From contig NZ_PZYZ01000008.1 in assembly GCF_003047295.1 (NCBI RefSeq), forward strand, positions 179,894 to 243,893: DNA of 64,000 nt, given 5' to 3'. Below the pieces are notes generated by a model. That model worked only from the letters and a program-made list of their open reading frames with translations, was not told the origin of the DNA and made no database searches. Below, in pieces: positions 1-7,555 of the stretch; within the stretch, counting starts at the first letter, position 1; every line of letters starts with the position of its first letter. This stretch comes from Nocardioides sediminis. GTDB lineage: Bacteria; Actinomycetota; Actinomycetes; Propionibacteriales; Nocardioidaceae. The translations under genes and the position numbers were made by a program.

Positions 1-11
1 CGTGCTGGCGG

Positions 12-788
12 TCAGGACGCCTGCCTGTGGGCGGTGTCCTTGGCGGCGTCGTTGGCAGCGTCCTTGGCGGCCAGCTCGCGAGCGGCGGCCTTGGCCTCGT
101 CCTTGGCCTGCTCCTTGGCGAGCTCCTTGGCCTTGCTGGCGTACATGTCGACGTACTCCTGCTCGGAGAGCCGCATGATCTCGTACATGATCTCGTCGGT
201 GATCGAGCGCAGGATGTAGCGGTCGTTCTCCATGCCCTCGTAGCGCGAGAAGTCGAGGGGCGGGCCGAAGCGCACGACCGGCCGGGTCCACTGGCCGAAG
301 ACCTTGCCGGTGGGGGCGACCACGTCGGTGCCGACGACCGCGCACGGGACCACGGGGGCGCCGGTCTCGAGGGCGAGGCGGGCGACGCCCGTCTTGCCGC
401 GGTAGAGCTTGCCGTCGTGGGAGCGGGTGCCCTCGGGGTAGATGCCGAACAGCTCGCCCTGGTCGAGGATCTTCTTCGCGGACTTCATCGCCCCCTCGGC
501 GGCGTTGGCGCCCGAGCGGTCGATGGGCACCTGGCCGGCGCCGGAGAAGAACTTCTTCTGGAACCAGCCCTTGATGCCCGGGGTGGTGAAGTACTCCGCC
601 TTGGCCACGAAGGTGACGCGCCGGCTCAGCGTCAACGGCATGAAGAGCCAGTCGGCGTAGGAGAGGTGGTTGCTCGCCAGGATCGCGGCGCCCTCCGCGG
701 GCACGTTGTCCACGCCGTAGGCCTTGGGGCGGAACACCACGCGGAGGATCGGACCGAGCGCGATCGACTTCAGGAACCAATACAGCAC
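12..788 (-). CDS. plsC: 1-acyl-sn-glycerol-3-phosphate acyltransferase (PlsC family)
   Basis: A 258-residue acyltransferase predicted to acylate lysophosphatidic acid to phosphatidic acid at the inner face of the membrane. The catalytic HX4D motif is NHLSYAD (H41, D46), and the acceptor-binding motif YPEGTRSHDG lies near residue 118. Residues 1-20 are hydrophobic and could anchor the protein. The last 45 or so residues are a low-complexity tail rich in Ala, Lys and Asp, built on near-repeats of AAKD, which the core fold does not need. The GTG start is supported by a TAGGCT hexamer 6 nt upstream, which suggests leaderless transcription. The position matches M. tuberculosis Rv2182c at one end of a conserved block. 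Confidence 0.93.
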   Translation of the reverse strand: MLYWFLKSIALGPILRVVFRPKAYGVDNVPAEGAAILASNHLSYADWLFMPLTLSRRVTFVAKAEYFTTPGIKGWFQKKFFSGAGQVPIDRSGANAAEGAMKSAKKILDQGELFGIYPEGTRSHDGKLYRGKTGVARLALETGAPVVPCAVVGTDVVAPTGKVFGQWTRPVVRFGPPLDFSRYEGMENDRYILRSITDEIMYEIMRLSEQEYVDMYASKAKELAKEQAKDEAKAAARELAAKDAANDAAKDTAHRQAS

Positions 789-794
789 GGGGTG

Positions 795-800
795 AGCCTA
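795..800 (-). promoter_or_regulatory. Leaderless -10 box for plsC
   Basis: TAGGCT lies 6 nt upstream of the GTG at 788 and fits the actinobacterial TANNNT -10 box. At this distance transcription would start at or next to the start codon. No Shine-Dalgarno sequence is visible. Confidence 0.55.
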
Positions 801-850
801 GCCCCGAAAGTCCCTCCTCGGGGTCCCCCTCGTGGGGCACACTTCCCCCC

Positions 851-1672
851 GTGAGGAATCCCCTGAACCGAGGCGGCGACGCCGCACCCGTCGAGCCCGT
901 CGACCCCGAGGTGGCCCGGCCGCTGTCGGTCCCGGCCCGACCCGAGCTCACCGGCGGACGGCGCGTCGGCGTGCTGCTCCAGCACGGCTTCACCGGCTCG
1001 CCCTACTCCATGAAGCCGTGGGGCCGCGCGCTCGCGGAGCGGGGGTACGCCGTCGAGGTTCCGCTGCTCCCCGGCCACGGCACGTCGTGGGAGGACTGCA
1101 ACACCGTCGGCTGGCAGGACTGGTACGCCGCGACGTCGGGGGCGTTCGCGAAGCTGCGGACCGAGAACGATGCGGTCGTCGTGTGCGGGCTGTCGATGGG
1201 TGGCTCCCTGGTGCTGCGCCTCGCGGCCGACCATCCGGACGCCGTGGCCGGCATCGTCCTGGTCAACCCGGCCGTCAACAGCACCCGGCTGGACGTGAAG
1301 GCGCTGCCCGTCCTCAAGCGCGTGGTCCCCTCGGTGCCCGGCATCGCCAACGACATCAAGAAGCCCGGCGTCGAGGAGCTCGGCTACTCCCGCACGCCGC
1401 TCAGGGCGGCCGACTCGATGATGCGCGAGGGATGGAAGCCCCTGCGCGGCCACCTGCCGCGCATCACCGCACCCCTGCTGCTCTTCAAGTCCACCGTCGA
1501 CCGGGTGGTGGACCCCTCCTCGCTGGAGATCATCCGCAGTAACGTCTCCTCGCGGGACTTCACCGAGCGGATGCTCACCGAGAGCTACCACGTGGCCACC
1601 CTCGACAACGACGCCGAGACGATCTTCGAGGAGTCCGCGGAGTTCATCGCAAGGGTTACCGTGGCTCCGTGA
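851..1672 (+). CDS. Alpha/beta hydrolase (carboxylesterase / monoglyceride lipase type)
   Basis: A 273-residue serine hydrolase. The nucleophile elbow is GLSMGG (S115). An oxyanion-hole HGFTGS motif sits near residue 45, followed by a PGHGTS segment. The acid and base are probably the Asp in STVDRVVD and the His in SYHVATLDND near the C-terminus. The size and the lidded core resemble Est30-type carboxylesterases and monoacylglycerol lipases, so a short acyl ester or monoglyceride substrate is likely but unproven. The GTG start follows a C-rich stretch with no ribosome-binding site. It is divergent from plsC, and its stop overlaps the next start (GTGA), so the two genes are probably co-transcribed. 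Confidence 0.85.
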   Translation: MRNPLNRGGDAAPVEPVDPEVARPLSVPARPELTGGRRVGVLLQHGFTGSPYSMKPWGRALAERGYAVEVPLLPGHGTSWEDCNTVGWQDWYAATSGAFAKLRTENDAVVVCGLSMGGSLVLRLAADHPDAVAGIVLVNPAVNSTRLDVKALPVLKRVVPSVPGIANDIKKPGVEELGYSRTPLRAADSMMREGWKPLRGHLPRITAPLLLFKSTVDRVVDPSSLEIIRSNVSSRDFTERMLTESYHVATLDNDAETIFEESAEFIARVTVAP

Positions 1673-2097
1673 GCGCAGGCGGTGACGACGAGCGGCGGAC
1701 CCGCGAGGACGCGGCCTGGCGCGACATCGTCGACAACTACGGCGACCGTCCCGAGCTGGACGAGCCGCCGGCCGCCGTGGTCGAGGGGCCCATCGAGCGG
1801 CCGACCGAGTGGCGGGACGAGGAGCCCGAGCCCCGGGTCGTCGAGCCCGTGGACGAGGAGCGCTTCGTGCCGCCCCCGCCTCCCCCGCTGCCCCGCCCGG
1901 CACCTCGTCGCGCCCTCGCGTGGGCCGGCGTGTTCGGCGTACCGATCGTGATCCTGGTGTCCCTCGTCGCGTCCCTCGACCTGCCCTCCCTGCTCGACTA
2001 CCTGCTGCTCGCGTGGTTCGTCGGCGGCTTCCTCTACCTCGTCGCGACGATGCCTCGGCACCCCCGCGAACCGTGGGACGACGGCTCGCGGATCTGA
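1669..2097 (+). CDS. Small acidic membrane protein of unknown function
   Basis: A 142-residue protein I cannot assign to a family. Residues 1-80 are hydrophilic and rich in Glu, Asp and Pro, with a PPPPPPLPRP run just before the membrane part. Two hydrophobic segments follow at about 85-107 and 112-132, and the tail is short. The cytoplasmic acidic and proline-rich domain could be a protein-binding region, but this is only an inference. The GTG start overlaps the stop of the upstream hydrolase, which indicates translational coupling. Confidence 0.75.
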   Translation: MSAGGDDERRTREDAAWRDIVDNYGDRPELDEPPAAVVEGPIERPTEWRDEEPEPRVVEPVDEERFVPPPPPPLPRPAPRRALAWAGVFGVPIVILVSLVASLDLPSLLDYLLLAWFVGGFLYLVATMPRHPREPWDDGSRI

Positions 2098-2113
2098 GCC
2101 ACAGGGCGGGCGC

Positions 2114-2119
2114 TATCGT
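2114..2119 (+). promoter_or_regulatory. Leaderless -10 box for the TIGR00300 gene
   Basis: TATCGT lies 7 nt before the GTG at 2127. This fixes the start well inside the longer open frame, where the upstream in-frame sequence only reads through the previous gene. Confidence 0.6.
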
Positions 2120-2126
2120 CGCCCGC

Positions 2127-3353
2127 GTGAGTGTCACCGAGAACGTCGAAGTCACCGGCCACCTGATGGACAGCGGCATCCTGTCGCGCGTCCTGGACGA
2201 CATCCGCCAGTACGGCGGCGACTGGGTCATCAAGCACATCGACGTGGGCCACGAGGCGTCGGACACGAGCCGCGCGACCATCACCGTGACCGCCGAGGAC
2301 GACGACGCGCTCCAGCGCCTGCTCATGCGCCTGCAGACGCGCGGCGTCAACCAGACCGACCCCGGCGAGGCGACGCTGGCCGAGGCCGACATGGACGGCG
2401 TCTTCCCCGATGGCTTCTACTCCACCACCAACCTCGCGACGCGCGTGCGGATCGCGGGGCGCTGGTACGACGTGGAGAACCCGGAGATGGACTGCGGCCT
2501 GGTCGTGGACGGGGAGCGCGTCTACACGCTGCCGATGTCGGACGTGAGGGTCGGCATGCAGGTCGTCATCGGTGCCTCCGGCATCCGGGTCACCGCGCCC
2601 GACGTGGAGAAGAGCGGCGACAGCTTCGGGTTCATGGAGTCCGACGTCTCCTCGGAGAAGCCCCAGGCGGTGCTCGTCCGGCAGGTCGCCGACGGCATGC
2701 GCGACGCCAAGGCGGCCGGCAAGAAGGTGCTGTGGGTCGGCGGACCGGGCGTCGTCCACACGGGTGCCGCGCCGGCCATGGTGGCCATGGTCAACGCCGG
2801 CTTCGTCGACGTGCTGTTCGCCGGCAACGCGCTCGCCACCCACGACATCGAGTCGTCGCTCTACGGCACCAGCCTCGGCGTGGACCTGTCCATGGGCCAC
2901 GGCGTCGAGCACGGCCACGAGCACCACATCCGGGCGCTCAACACGATCCGCAAGGAGGGCTCCATCCGCGCCGCGGTGGAGTCCGGCGTGCTGACCGGCG
3001 GGATCATGCACGCGCTCGTCAAGCACGAGAAGAGGTTCGTCCTCGTCGGGTCGGTGCGCGACGACGGCCCGCTGCCCGACGTGCACACCGACGTCATCGA
3101 GGGCCAGCGGGCGATGCGGGCCGAGCTCACCGACGTCGGCTTCTGCCTGATGGTGGCGACCATGCTGCACTCGGTGGCGACCGGCAACATCCTCCCCGCG
3201 TCCATCCCGCTGGTGTGCGTCGACATCAACCCGGCCACCGTGACCAAGCTGGCCGACCGCGGGTCGAGCCAGGCCAAGGGCATCGTCACCGACGTCGGGC
3301 TCTTCCTCGAGCAGCTCGCGATCGAGCTGGTCCCGGACTACCGCCGCGCCTGA
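2127..3353 (+). CDS. TIGR00300 family protein, probable archaeal-type ornithine cyclodeaminase
   Basis: A 408-residue protein of the LOR/SDH conserved-domain family. Residues 1-100 form the small LOR/SDH-type domain (starting SVTENVEVTGHL). Residues 100-408 form the Rossmann-like part, with GGPGVVHTGAAPAM and LFAGNALATHD segments and a late VCVDINPATVTKLADRG nucleotide-binding strand. Archaeal members are reported to convert ornithine to proline and ammonia, and in cyanobacteria the domain is fused to an arginine dihydrolase (ArgZ/AgrE). The dihydrolase part is absent here, so cyclodeamination of ornithine or a similar amino acid is the best guess. Its 3' end overlaps the convergent sugar kinase by 16 bp. 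Confidence 0.85.
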   Translation: MSVTENVEVTGHLMDSGILSRVLDDIRQYGGDWVIKHIDVGHEASDTSRATITVTAEDDDALQRLLMRLQTRGVNQTDPGEATLAEADMDGVFPDGFYSTTNLATRVRIAGRWYDVENPEMDCGLVVDGERVYTLPMSDVRVGMQVVIGASGIRVTAPDVEKSGDSFGFMESDVSSEKPQAVLVRQVADGMRDAKAAGKKVLWVGGPGVVHTGAAPAMVAMVNAGFVDVLFAGNALATHDIESSLYGTSLGVDLSMGHGVEHGHEHHIRALNTIRKEGSIRAAVESGVLTGGIMHALVKHEKRFVLVGSVRDDGPLPDVHTDVIEGQRAMRAELTDVGFCLMVATMLHSVATGNILPASIPLVCVDINPATVTKLADRGSSQAKGIVTDVGLFLEQLAIELVPDYRRA

Positions 3354-4303
3354 CGGCGGGCCAGCTCGGCCGCTCCGACCAAGCCGGCCTCGGGCCCGAG
3401 CTGCGCGGCCACGAGGGCCGGGACCTCGCGGTGGGCCGCGCCCACCAGAGAGCGCACCAGCGCGGTGCGGGCCGGCTCGAGCAGCCGGTCGCCGGCGGCG
3501 GAGACGCCGCCGCCGATGACGACGACCTCGGGGTCGAAGGCCGCCACCAGGTTGGCCACGCCGACGCCGAGCCAGTCGCCGACGGTCGCGAAGGCCTGGC
3601 GTGCCACCAGGTCGCCGTCCTCGGCGGCCGCGGTGACCATCGGACCGGTGAGCGCGTCCGGGTTGCCGCCGGTGACCTCCTCCAGCACGCTGGGCTGCTC
3701 GCCCATCCGCGCGCGGGCGAAGCGGACCAGCGCGTTGCCGGACGAGTACTGCTCCCAGCACCCCCGCCCGCCGCACTCGCACGGCTGGCCGCCGGGGACG
3801 ACCTGCATGTGGCCGAACTCCCCCGCCATCCCGTTGGCGCCCCGGACGAGGTGGTCGTCGATGATGATCCCGCCACCGATGCCGGTGCCCATGGTCACGA
3901 CGATCGCCGACCGCGTGCCGCGCGCCGCGCCGTACGTCCACTCGGCGACGGCGGCACCGTTGGCGTCGTTGTCGAGGGTCACCGGCACGCCCCACCGCTT
4001 GGCGAGCCGGTCGCGGACGTCCTCGCCCTGCCAGGGCAGGTGCGGGGCGAACATGACGCGCCCTCCCTCGGAGTCGACGAACCCCGCGGCGGCGACGCCC
4101 ACTCCGGCGATCGGCGCGCCTGCCGCCACCTCGATCACCGCGGCAACCAGGGCGTCCTCGACGTGGATGGCGTCCAACCGGCGGCCGGGGGTCGCGCGTC
4201 GAGCCGTGCGTACGACGTGGCCGTGGTCGTCGACCACCCCGGCCAGCACCTTGGTGCCACCGACGTCGACGCCGATCCAGACGGGCTCCACAGCAGTTGT
4301 CAC
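3338..4303 (-). CDS. ROK family sugar kinase, glucokinase-like (paralogue 1)
   Basis: A 321-residue ROK kinase predicted to phosphorylate glucose or a related sugar with ATP. It has the N-terminal phosphate loop GVDVGGTK, the second ATP motif GTGIGGGIIIDD, the ROK zinc signature CECGGRGCWE, and a C-terminal IGGGVSAAGD segment. It is clearly paralogous to the kinase at 6144-7094: both share the order of motifs and segments such as TAAA-DGD and WLG-G-ANL. The GTG at 4303 is preferred over an in-frame ATG 51 nt further out because the extra residues are not family-like and a CAGGAT hexamer sits 6 nt upstream of the GTG. It could be an inactive regulator only if the catalytic Asp were lost; DNDANGAA is intact. 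Confidence 0.88.
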   Translation of the reverse strand: MTTAVEPVWIGVDVGGTKVLAGVVDDHGHVVRTARRATPGRRLDAIHVEDALVAAVIEVAAGAPIAGVGVAAAGFVDSEGGRVMFAPHLPWQGEDVRDRLAKRWGVPVTLDNDANGAAVAEWTYGAARGTRSAIVVTMGTGIGGGIIIDDHLVRGANGMAGEFGHMQVVPGGQPCECGGRGCWEQYSSGNALVRFARARMGEQPSVLEEVTGGNPDALTGPMVTAAAEDGDLVARQAFATVGDWLGVGVANLVAAFDPEVVVIGGGVSAAGDRLLEPARTALVRSLVGAAHREVPALVAAQLGPEAGLVGAAELARRQARR

Positions 4304-4309
4304 CCCCCG

Positions 4310-4315
4310 ATCCTG
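4310..4315 (-). promoter_or_regulatory. Possible leaderless -10 box for ROK kinase 1
   Basis: CAGGAT, 6 nt upstream of the GTG at 4303. It departs from TANNNT at the first base, so support is weaker than for the others. Confidence 0.35.
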
Positions 4316-4430
4316 TCGTATGCGTGGTGTCCAGACCTCTCGGCCCCGCGCCATGGCCCGATGTGACTAGTTGCCGTGGCCACCCGGGTCATTTCGGACG
4401 AGGACCCTGCCCGGAGGCACCGACGCTCCC

Positions 4431-4436
4431 TACGCT
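4431..4436 (+). promoter_or_regulatory. Possible -10 box for tadE-tadG
   Basis: TACGCT in the 174-bp divergent spacer, about 41 nt upstream of the tadE ATG. A purine-rich GAGGGG lies just before that ATG as a ribosome-binding site. No clear -35 box is visible. Confidence 0.3.
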
Positions 4437-4477
4437 CGGTCTGATCTTGGCCGGGACATGGCTATCGAGGGGTTGGG

Positions 4478-4924
4478 ATGAAGAAGCTCGTACGGCGCCG
4501 CGCGGGGCGCGAAGAACGCGGGGCGGCGGCAGTCGAGCTCGCTCTCGTCATGCCGGTCCTCATCCTGATCCTGTTCGGGATCATCAACTTCGGCGCTCTG
4601 TTCGCGCAACAGATCTCGATCTCCAACATCGCACGGGAAGCCGCGCGCAACGCTGTCGTCGATGGACCGAATTCGGCTTGTGCCGACATCGAGGCAGATG
4701 CGGAGGAAGGCGCTGCAACTCTCGGAATGGCAGCAGACGTCCCCACCGTCGTGATCGACCCGGCCTGTCCCAGTGGTCCCACGCCCTGTGCTGGATCCGA
4801 TCCGGACCAGGACGTGACCGTCACGGTCGAGAGGACCGGTGAGTGGCTGGTGCCGTTCCCCTTCTTCGCGGCTCCCGCGCCCACCCTCAGAGCCGAAGGA
4901 GTGATGAGGTGCGAGTTCTCATGA
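4478..4924 (+). CDS. TadE-like pilus assembly pseudopilin
   Basis: A 148-residue TadE family protein. A basic N-terminus is followed by a prepilin-like site ERGAAAVELAL, with Glu at +5 after the Gly-Ala junction, and then a hydrophobic stretch to about residue 40. The remainder is a small extracytoplasmic domain containing several Cys residues. TadE proteins are minor pseudopilins of the Tad type IVc pilus and are processed by a dedicated peptidase that this window does not encode. A GAGGGG ribosome-binding site precedes the ATG. The stop overlaps the start of the next gene (ATGA). Confidence 0.88.
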   Translation: MKKLVRRRAGREERGAAAVELALVMPVLILILFGIINFGALFAQQISISNIAREAARNAVVDGPNSACADIEADAEEGAATLGMAADVPTVVIDPACPSGPTPCAGSDPDQDVTVTVERTGEWLVPFPFFAAPAPTLRAEGVMRCEFS

Positions 4925-6135
4925 TGCACCGTGCGACAGTGAGGGATGAGAGGGGCGCCGTCGCGATCATCGTGGCATTCCTGGCGCTCTTCCTTGTCGG
5001 CTTGTCCGTGTTTGCCGTGGACTTCGGCATGGCGTACGCCAACAAGCGCCAGGCACAGACAGCAGCCGACGCCGCAGCTCTCGGCGCGGCGGTCGTCTAC
5101 ACCCAACAGCCGACGAGCGGCCTCGGCTGCGAGGGGTTGCGGACCGCTGGTCAAGCTGCCGCTGACGCTGAGGCCCTGCTCAAGGCCGAGGTCCAGAACG
5201 ACACCACGATGACCGGTGAGGGCACCTTGGTGGGAGGACGGGTCGAAACCGAGTGCACGGACAACGGACTGGAGGTCCGAGCGGAGGTGAGCACCACCAG
5301 CCCGAACCTGTTCGGTGGTGCCGCCTCGGGCGGGGACACGACTGAGGACTACGAGGTATCGCGCGAAGCCACCGCAGTGGTGGACGCGGCCGGCGCGGTC
5401 GGCGGAGGCCTGCGCCCGCTCGCTCTCTGCTCACGAGACCTGCTCACCCTCACGTCTTTCCCGACACCGGTGATGAAGTTCGAAGGGCCGGCCGGAGGTG
5501 GTCCCGACAAGGGCACCAAGAGCGACTGCCCGGACACCCACAATCCCGGCAACTGGTGGACCTTGGACTGCCCCGGGCAAAACGGCCCCATCGCTGACGA
5601 GATCAGCAACGGGTGCGAGAATCCAGTCTCGATCGTGCCCGACCAACCGGACCCGAGCGACCCCAATATCCGCTCTCACCTCCTGGGCCACTGCCCCACC
5701 ACCGCAGCCGACCCCGCGTCCTGTCTGGGAGCTGATACAGGCAACCTCCGCGACGACGGCTCTCTGGATGCGCTGAAGGCTCTTGTTGACAGCGAGGAGC
5801 AGTTCTTCCTCCCGGTCTTCTGCGGTACACCTACCTGTAACCCCGGCGCGGTCAGCCCAGACCCTGGCGGGAACACCATCTACCCGGTCTTTCGGATCAT
5901 CTCCGTTCGCCTGTGCGGCTACCACCTAGGCAATGGAGCTAAGGGCAGTCATTCCAAGATGACCGGCGACTGCGCCAACAACCCGAGCGGTTTCAACGCC
6001 ACTTCGGGTGGCGCCCACCGCAACTACTTGCTGGTCACGGTGCTGCAGACCAACGTCTCGGGCAGCACCCGAGATGTGTGCGACATCGGCGACCCGTGCG
6101 ACACCGGCCTCCGTCAGGTGCGGATGACGGGCTGA
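4921..6135 (+). CDS. TadG-like pilus assembly protein, Cys-rich
   Basis: A 404-residue protein with a putative Flp pilus-assembly TadE/G-like N-terminus: DERGAVAIIVAFLALFLVG, then FAVDFGMAYANKRQAQTAADAAALGAA, which is typical of TadG. The Glu at +5 that marks prepilins is missing, so it is probably membrane-anchored by this helix and not cleaved. About residues 60-160 form a conserved extracytoplasmic region. The C-terminal 230 residues contain roughly 17 cysteines, which suggests a disulfide-stabilised surface domain. It starts at the ATG overlapping the tadE stop. Codons are less GC-biased than in neighbouring housekeeping genes. It converges on ROK kinase 2 with an 8-bp gap. Confidence 0.83.
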   Translation: MMHRATVRDERGAVAIIVAFLALFLVGLSVFAVDFGMAYANKRQAQTAADAAALGAAVVYTQQPTSGLGCEGLRTAGQAAADAEALLKAEVQNDTTMTGEGTLVGGRVETECTDNGLEVRAEVSTTSPNLFGGAASGGDTTEDYEVSREATAVVDAAGAVGGGLRPLALCSRDLLTLTSFPTPVMKFEGPAGGGPDKGTKSDCPDTHNPGNWWTLDCPGQNGPIADEISNGCENPVSIVPDQPDPSDPNIRSHLLGHCPTTAADPASCLGADTGNLRDDGSLDALKALVDSEEQFFLPVFCGTPTCNPGAVSPDPGGNTIYPVFRIISVRLCGYHLGNGAKGSHSKMTGDCANNPSGFNATSGGAHRNYLLVTVLQTNVSGSTRDVCDIGDPCDTGLRQVRMTG

Positions 6136-6143
6136 GGACCTCC

Positions 6144-7094
6144 TCAGCGGCGGGCGAGGTCCGCCGCCCCGATGAGCCCGGCCTTGTTGCCCAGCTCGGC
6201 CAGCACGATGTCCGCCACCGGCCGGTGTCCCCGGCCGGTGAGCTGACGCTTGAAGGCGGCCCGGATGGGCTCGATCAGCAGGTCACCCGCTTCACTGACG
6301 CCGCCGCCGATGGCGACCTTCGCGGGGTCGAGCACGGCCGCGAGCGATGCGATGCCCTCGCCGAGCCAGGTGCCGAGGTCGGCGAGCTGGTCGATCGCAA
6401 AGGGGTCGCCGTCCTGGGCGGCAGCCGTGATGAGCGGGCCGTCGATCGCGGCGGGGTCTCCCCCGGCCCGATCAATGAGGTCGCGAGCCAGCAGCGAGCG
6501 CCCCTCCGCCGCCTCGCGAGTGGCGCGCACCAGCGCCGTACCGGAGCCGTAGGACTCCAGGCAGCCACGGTTGCCGCAGCCGCACATGACGCCCCCGGGG
6601 ACCACGCGCATGTGGCCGATCTCCGCCGCGACACCGAAGGCGCCCCGGTGCAGCTTGCCGTCGAGGACGATGCCGCCCCCGACGCCCGTGCCTACGGTGA
6701 CCAGCAGGAAGTCGTCGACGTCCTTGCCGGCGCCGAAGGTGAACTCGCCCCACGCCGCGGCGTTGGCGTCGTTCTCGATCACGACCGGGAGGTCGATGTG
6801 CTGCTCGAGCTCGGCCTTGAGGTCGATGTCGCGCCAGGCCAGGTTGGGCGCGAAGTAGACGGTGGACCGCGAGCTGGAGACATAGCCGGCCGCGCCGACG
6901 CCCACGCACGTGACGTCGTGGCGGGAGCTCAGCTCGTTGACCAGCCCGGCGATGGCCCGCTCGATGGCCTCCACGTCCTCGGCCGGGGACTCGACCTTGA
7001 GCTCCTCCAGGATCTTGCCCTCGGTGTCGACGACACCTCCGGCGATCTTGGTGCCGCCCACATCGATGCCGCAGGCCAGTCCGTTGGTGCTCAC
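6144..7094 (-). CDS. ROK family glucokinase (paralogue 2, GlkA-like)
   Basis: A 316-residue ROK kinase with the same architecture as paralogue 1: GIDVGGTK near the N-terminus, catalytic Asp in ENDANAAAW, GTGVGGGIVLDG, zinc signature CGCGNRGCLE, and a C-terminal IGGGVSEAGD. The length matches the 317-residue glucokinase of Streptomyces, where a glucokinase also neighbours an ArsA-like ATPase, so this is the better candidate for the main glucokinase. The GTG start overlaps the stop of the upstream gene (GTGA), making it the last gene of the SRPBCC-ArsA-hypothetical-kinase operon. Confidence 0.9.
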   Translation of the reverse strand: MSTNGLACGIDVGGTKIAGGVVDTEGKILEELKVESPAEDVEAIERAIAGLVNELSSRHDVTCVGVGAAGYVSSSRSTVYFAPNLAWRDIDLKAELEQHIDLPVVIENDANAAAWGEFTFGAGKDVDDFLLVTVGTGVGGGIVLDGKLHRGAFGVAAEIGHMRVVPGGVMCGCGNRGCLESYGSGTALVRATREAAEGRSLLARDLIDRAGGDPAAIDGPLITAAAQDGDPFAIDQLADLGTWLGEGIASLAAVLDPAKVAIGGGVSEAGDLLIEPIRAAFKRQLTGRGHRPVADIVLAELGNKAGLIGAADLARR

Positions 7095-7555
7095 GAGTCC
7101 TCCTCGGGCCAGTCCTCGTCGAGGACGATCTTCTCCACAGGTTCGGTACGACGCCCGGTGCCGCCCTGCTTCCCGGCGGGACGGTCGGTGTCGGTGTCGG
7201 GCACGACCGTCGCCAGGACCCCGGCGGCGGCCTGCACCAGCGAGGACGCTGCCACGGCGAGGTGCGCCCTGACCTCCGGGCTCAGCTGGCGGACGGTGTG
7301 CACGGTCCGGCAGATCGGGCACACCGTGCACTCGGCCGAGCCGGTCGCGAGGTGCTCGTCGAGCTGATGGGCAGCCGCGGACACCTGGTCCACGAGGTGG
7401 TCGGCGAGCCCGCTGGCTCCGTGGCCGGCCTCGGCACCGTGCTCGCGGGCCCACCCGGACAGCGCACCGAGCAGCTTGGCGGTCTCCTCGGCGAGCGAGC
7501 CCACCTCGGGCCCACCCGAGTCTCCGCCCGAGCGGTCTCCGTCCTGCCCTGTCAC
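7091..7555 (-). CDS. Conserved hypothetical protein with CPICR motif
   Basis: A 154-residue soluble, acidic protein of unknown function. The middle part has helical segments (ETAKLLGALSGWA, DHLVDQVSAAAHQLDEHL) followed by ECTVCPICRTVHTVR, a pair of close cysteines that may bind a metal or a partner, then a hydrophobic helix-like stretch and an acidic tail ending DEDWPEEDS. Both ends overlap neighbours as GTGA, so it is translated between the ArsA-like ATPase and the glucokinase. Its position corresponds to Rv2183c in M. tuberculosis and to a small gene beside glkA in Streptomyces. Confidence 0.78.
   Translation of the reverse strand: MTGQDGDRSGGDSGGPEVGSLAEETAKLLGALSGWAREHGAEAGHGASGLADHLVDQVSAAAHQLDEHLATGSAECTVCPICRTVHTVRQLSPEVRAHLAVAASSLVQAAAGVLATVVPDTDTDRPAGKQGGTGRRTEPVEKIVLDEDWPEEDS

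Noticed and set aside
1809..2126. Extension of the TIGR00300 gene to an upstream in-frame start
   Set aside because: The extension reads through the preceding membrane protein gene in another frame, and the GTG at 2127 has its own -10 box.
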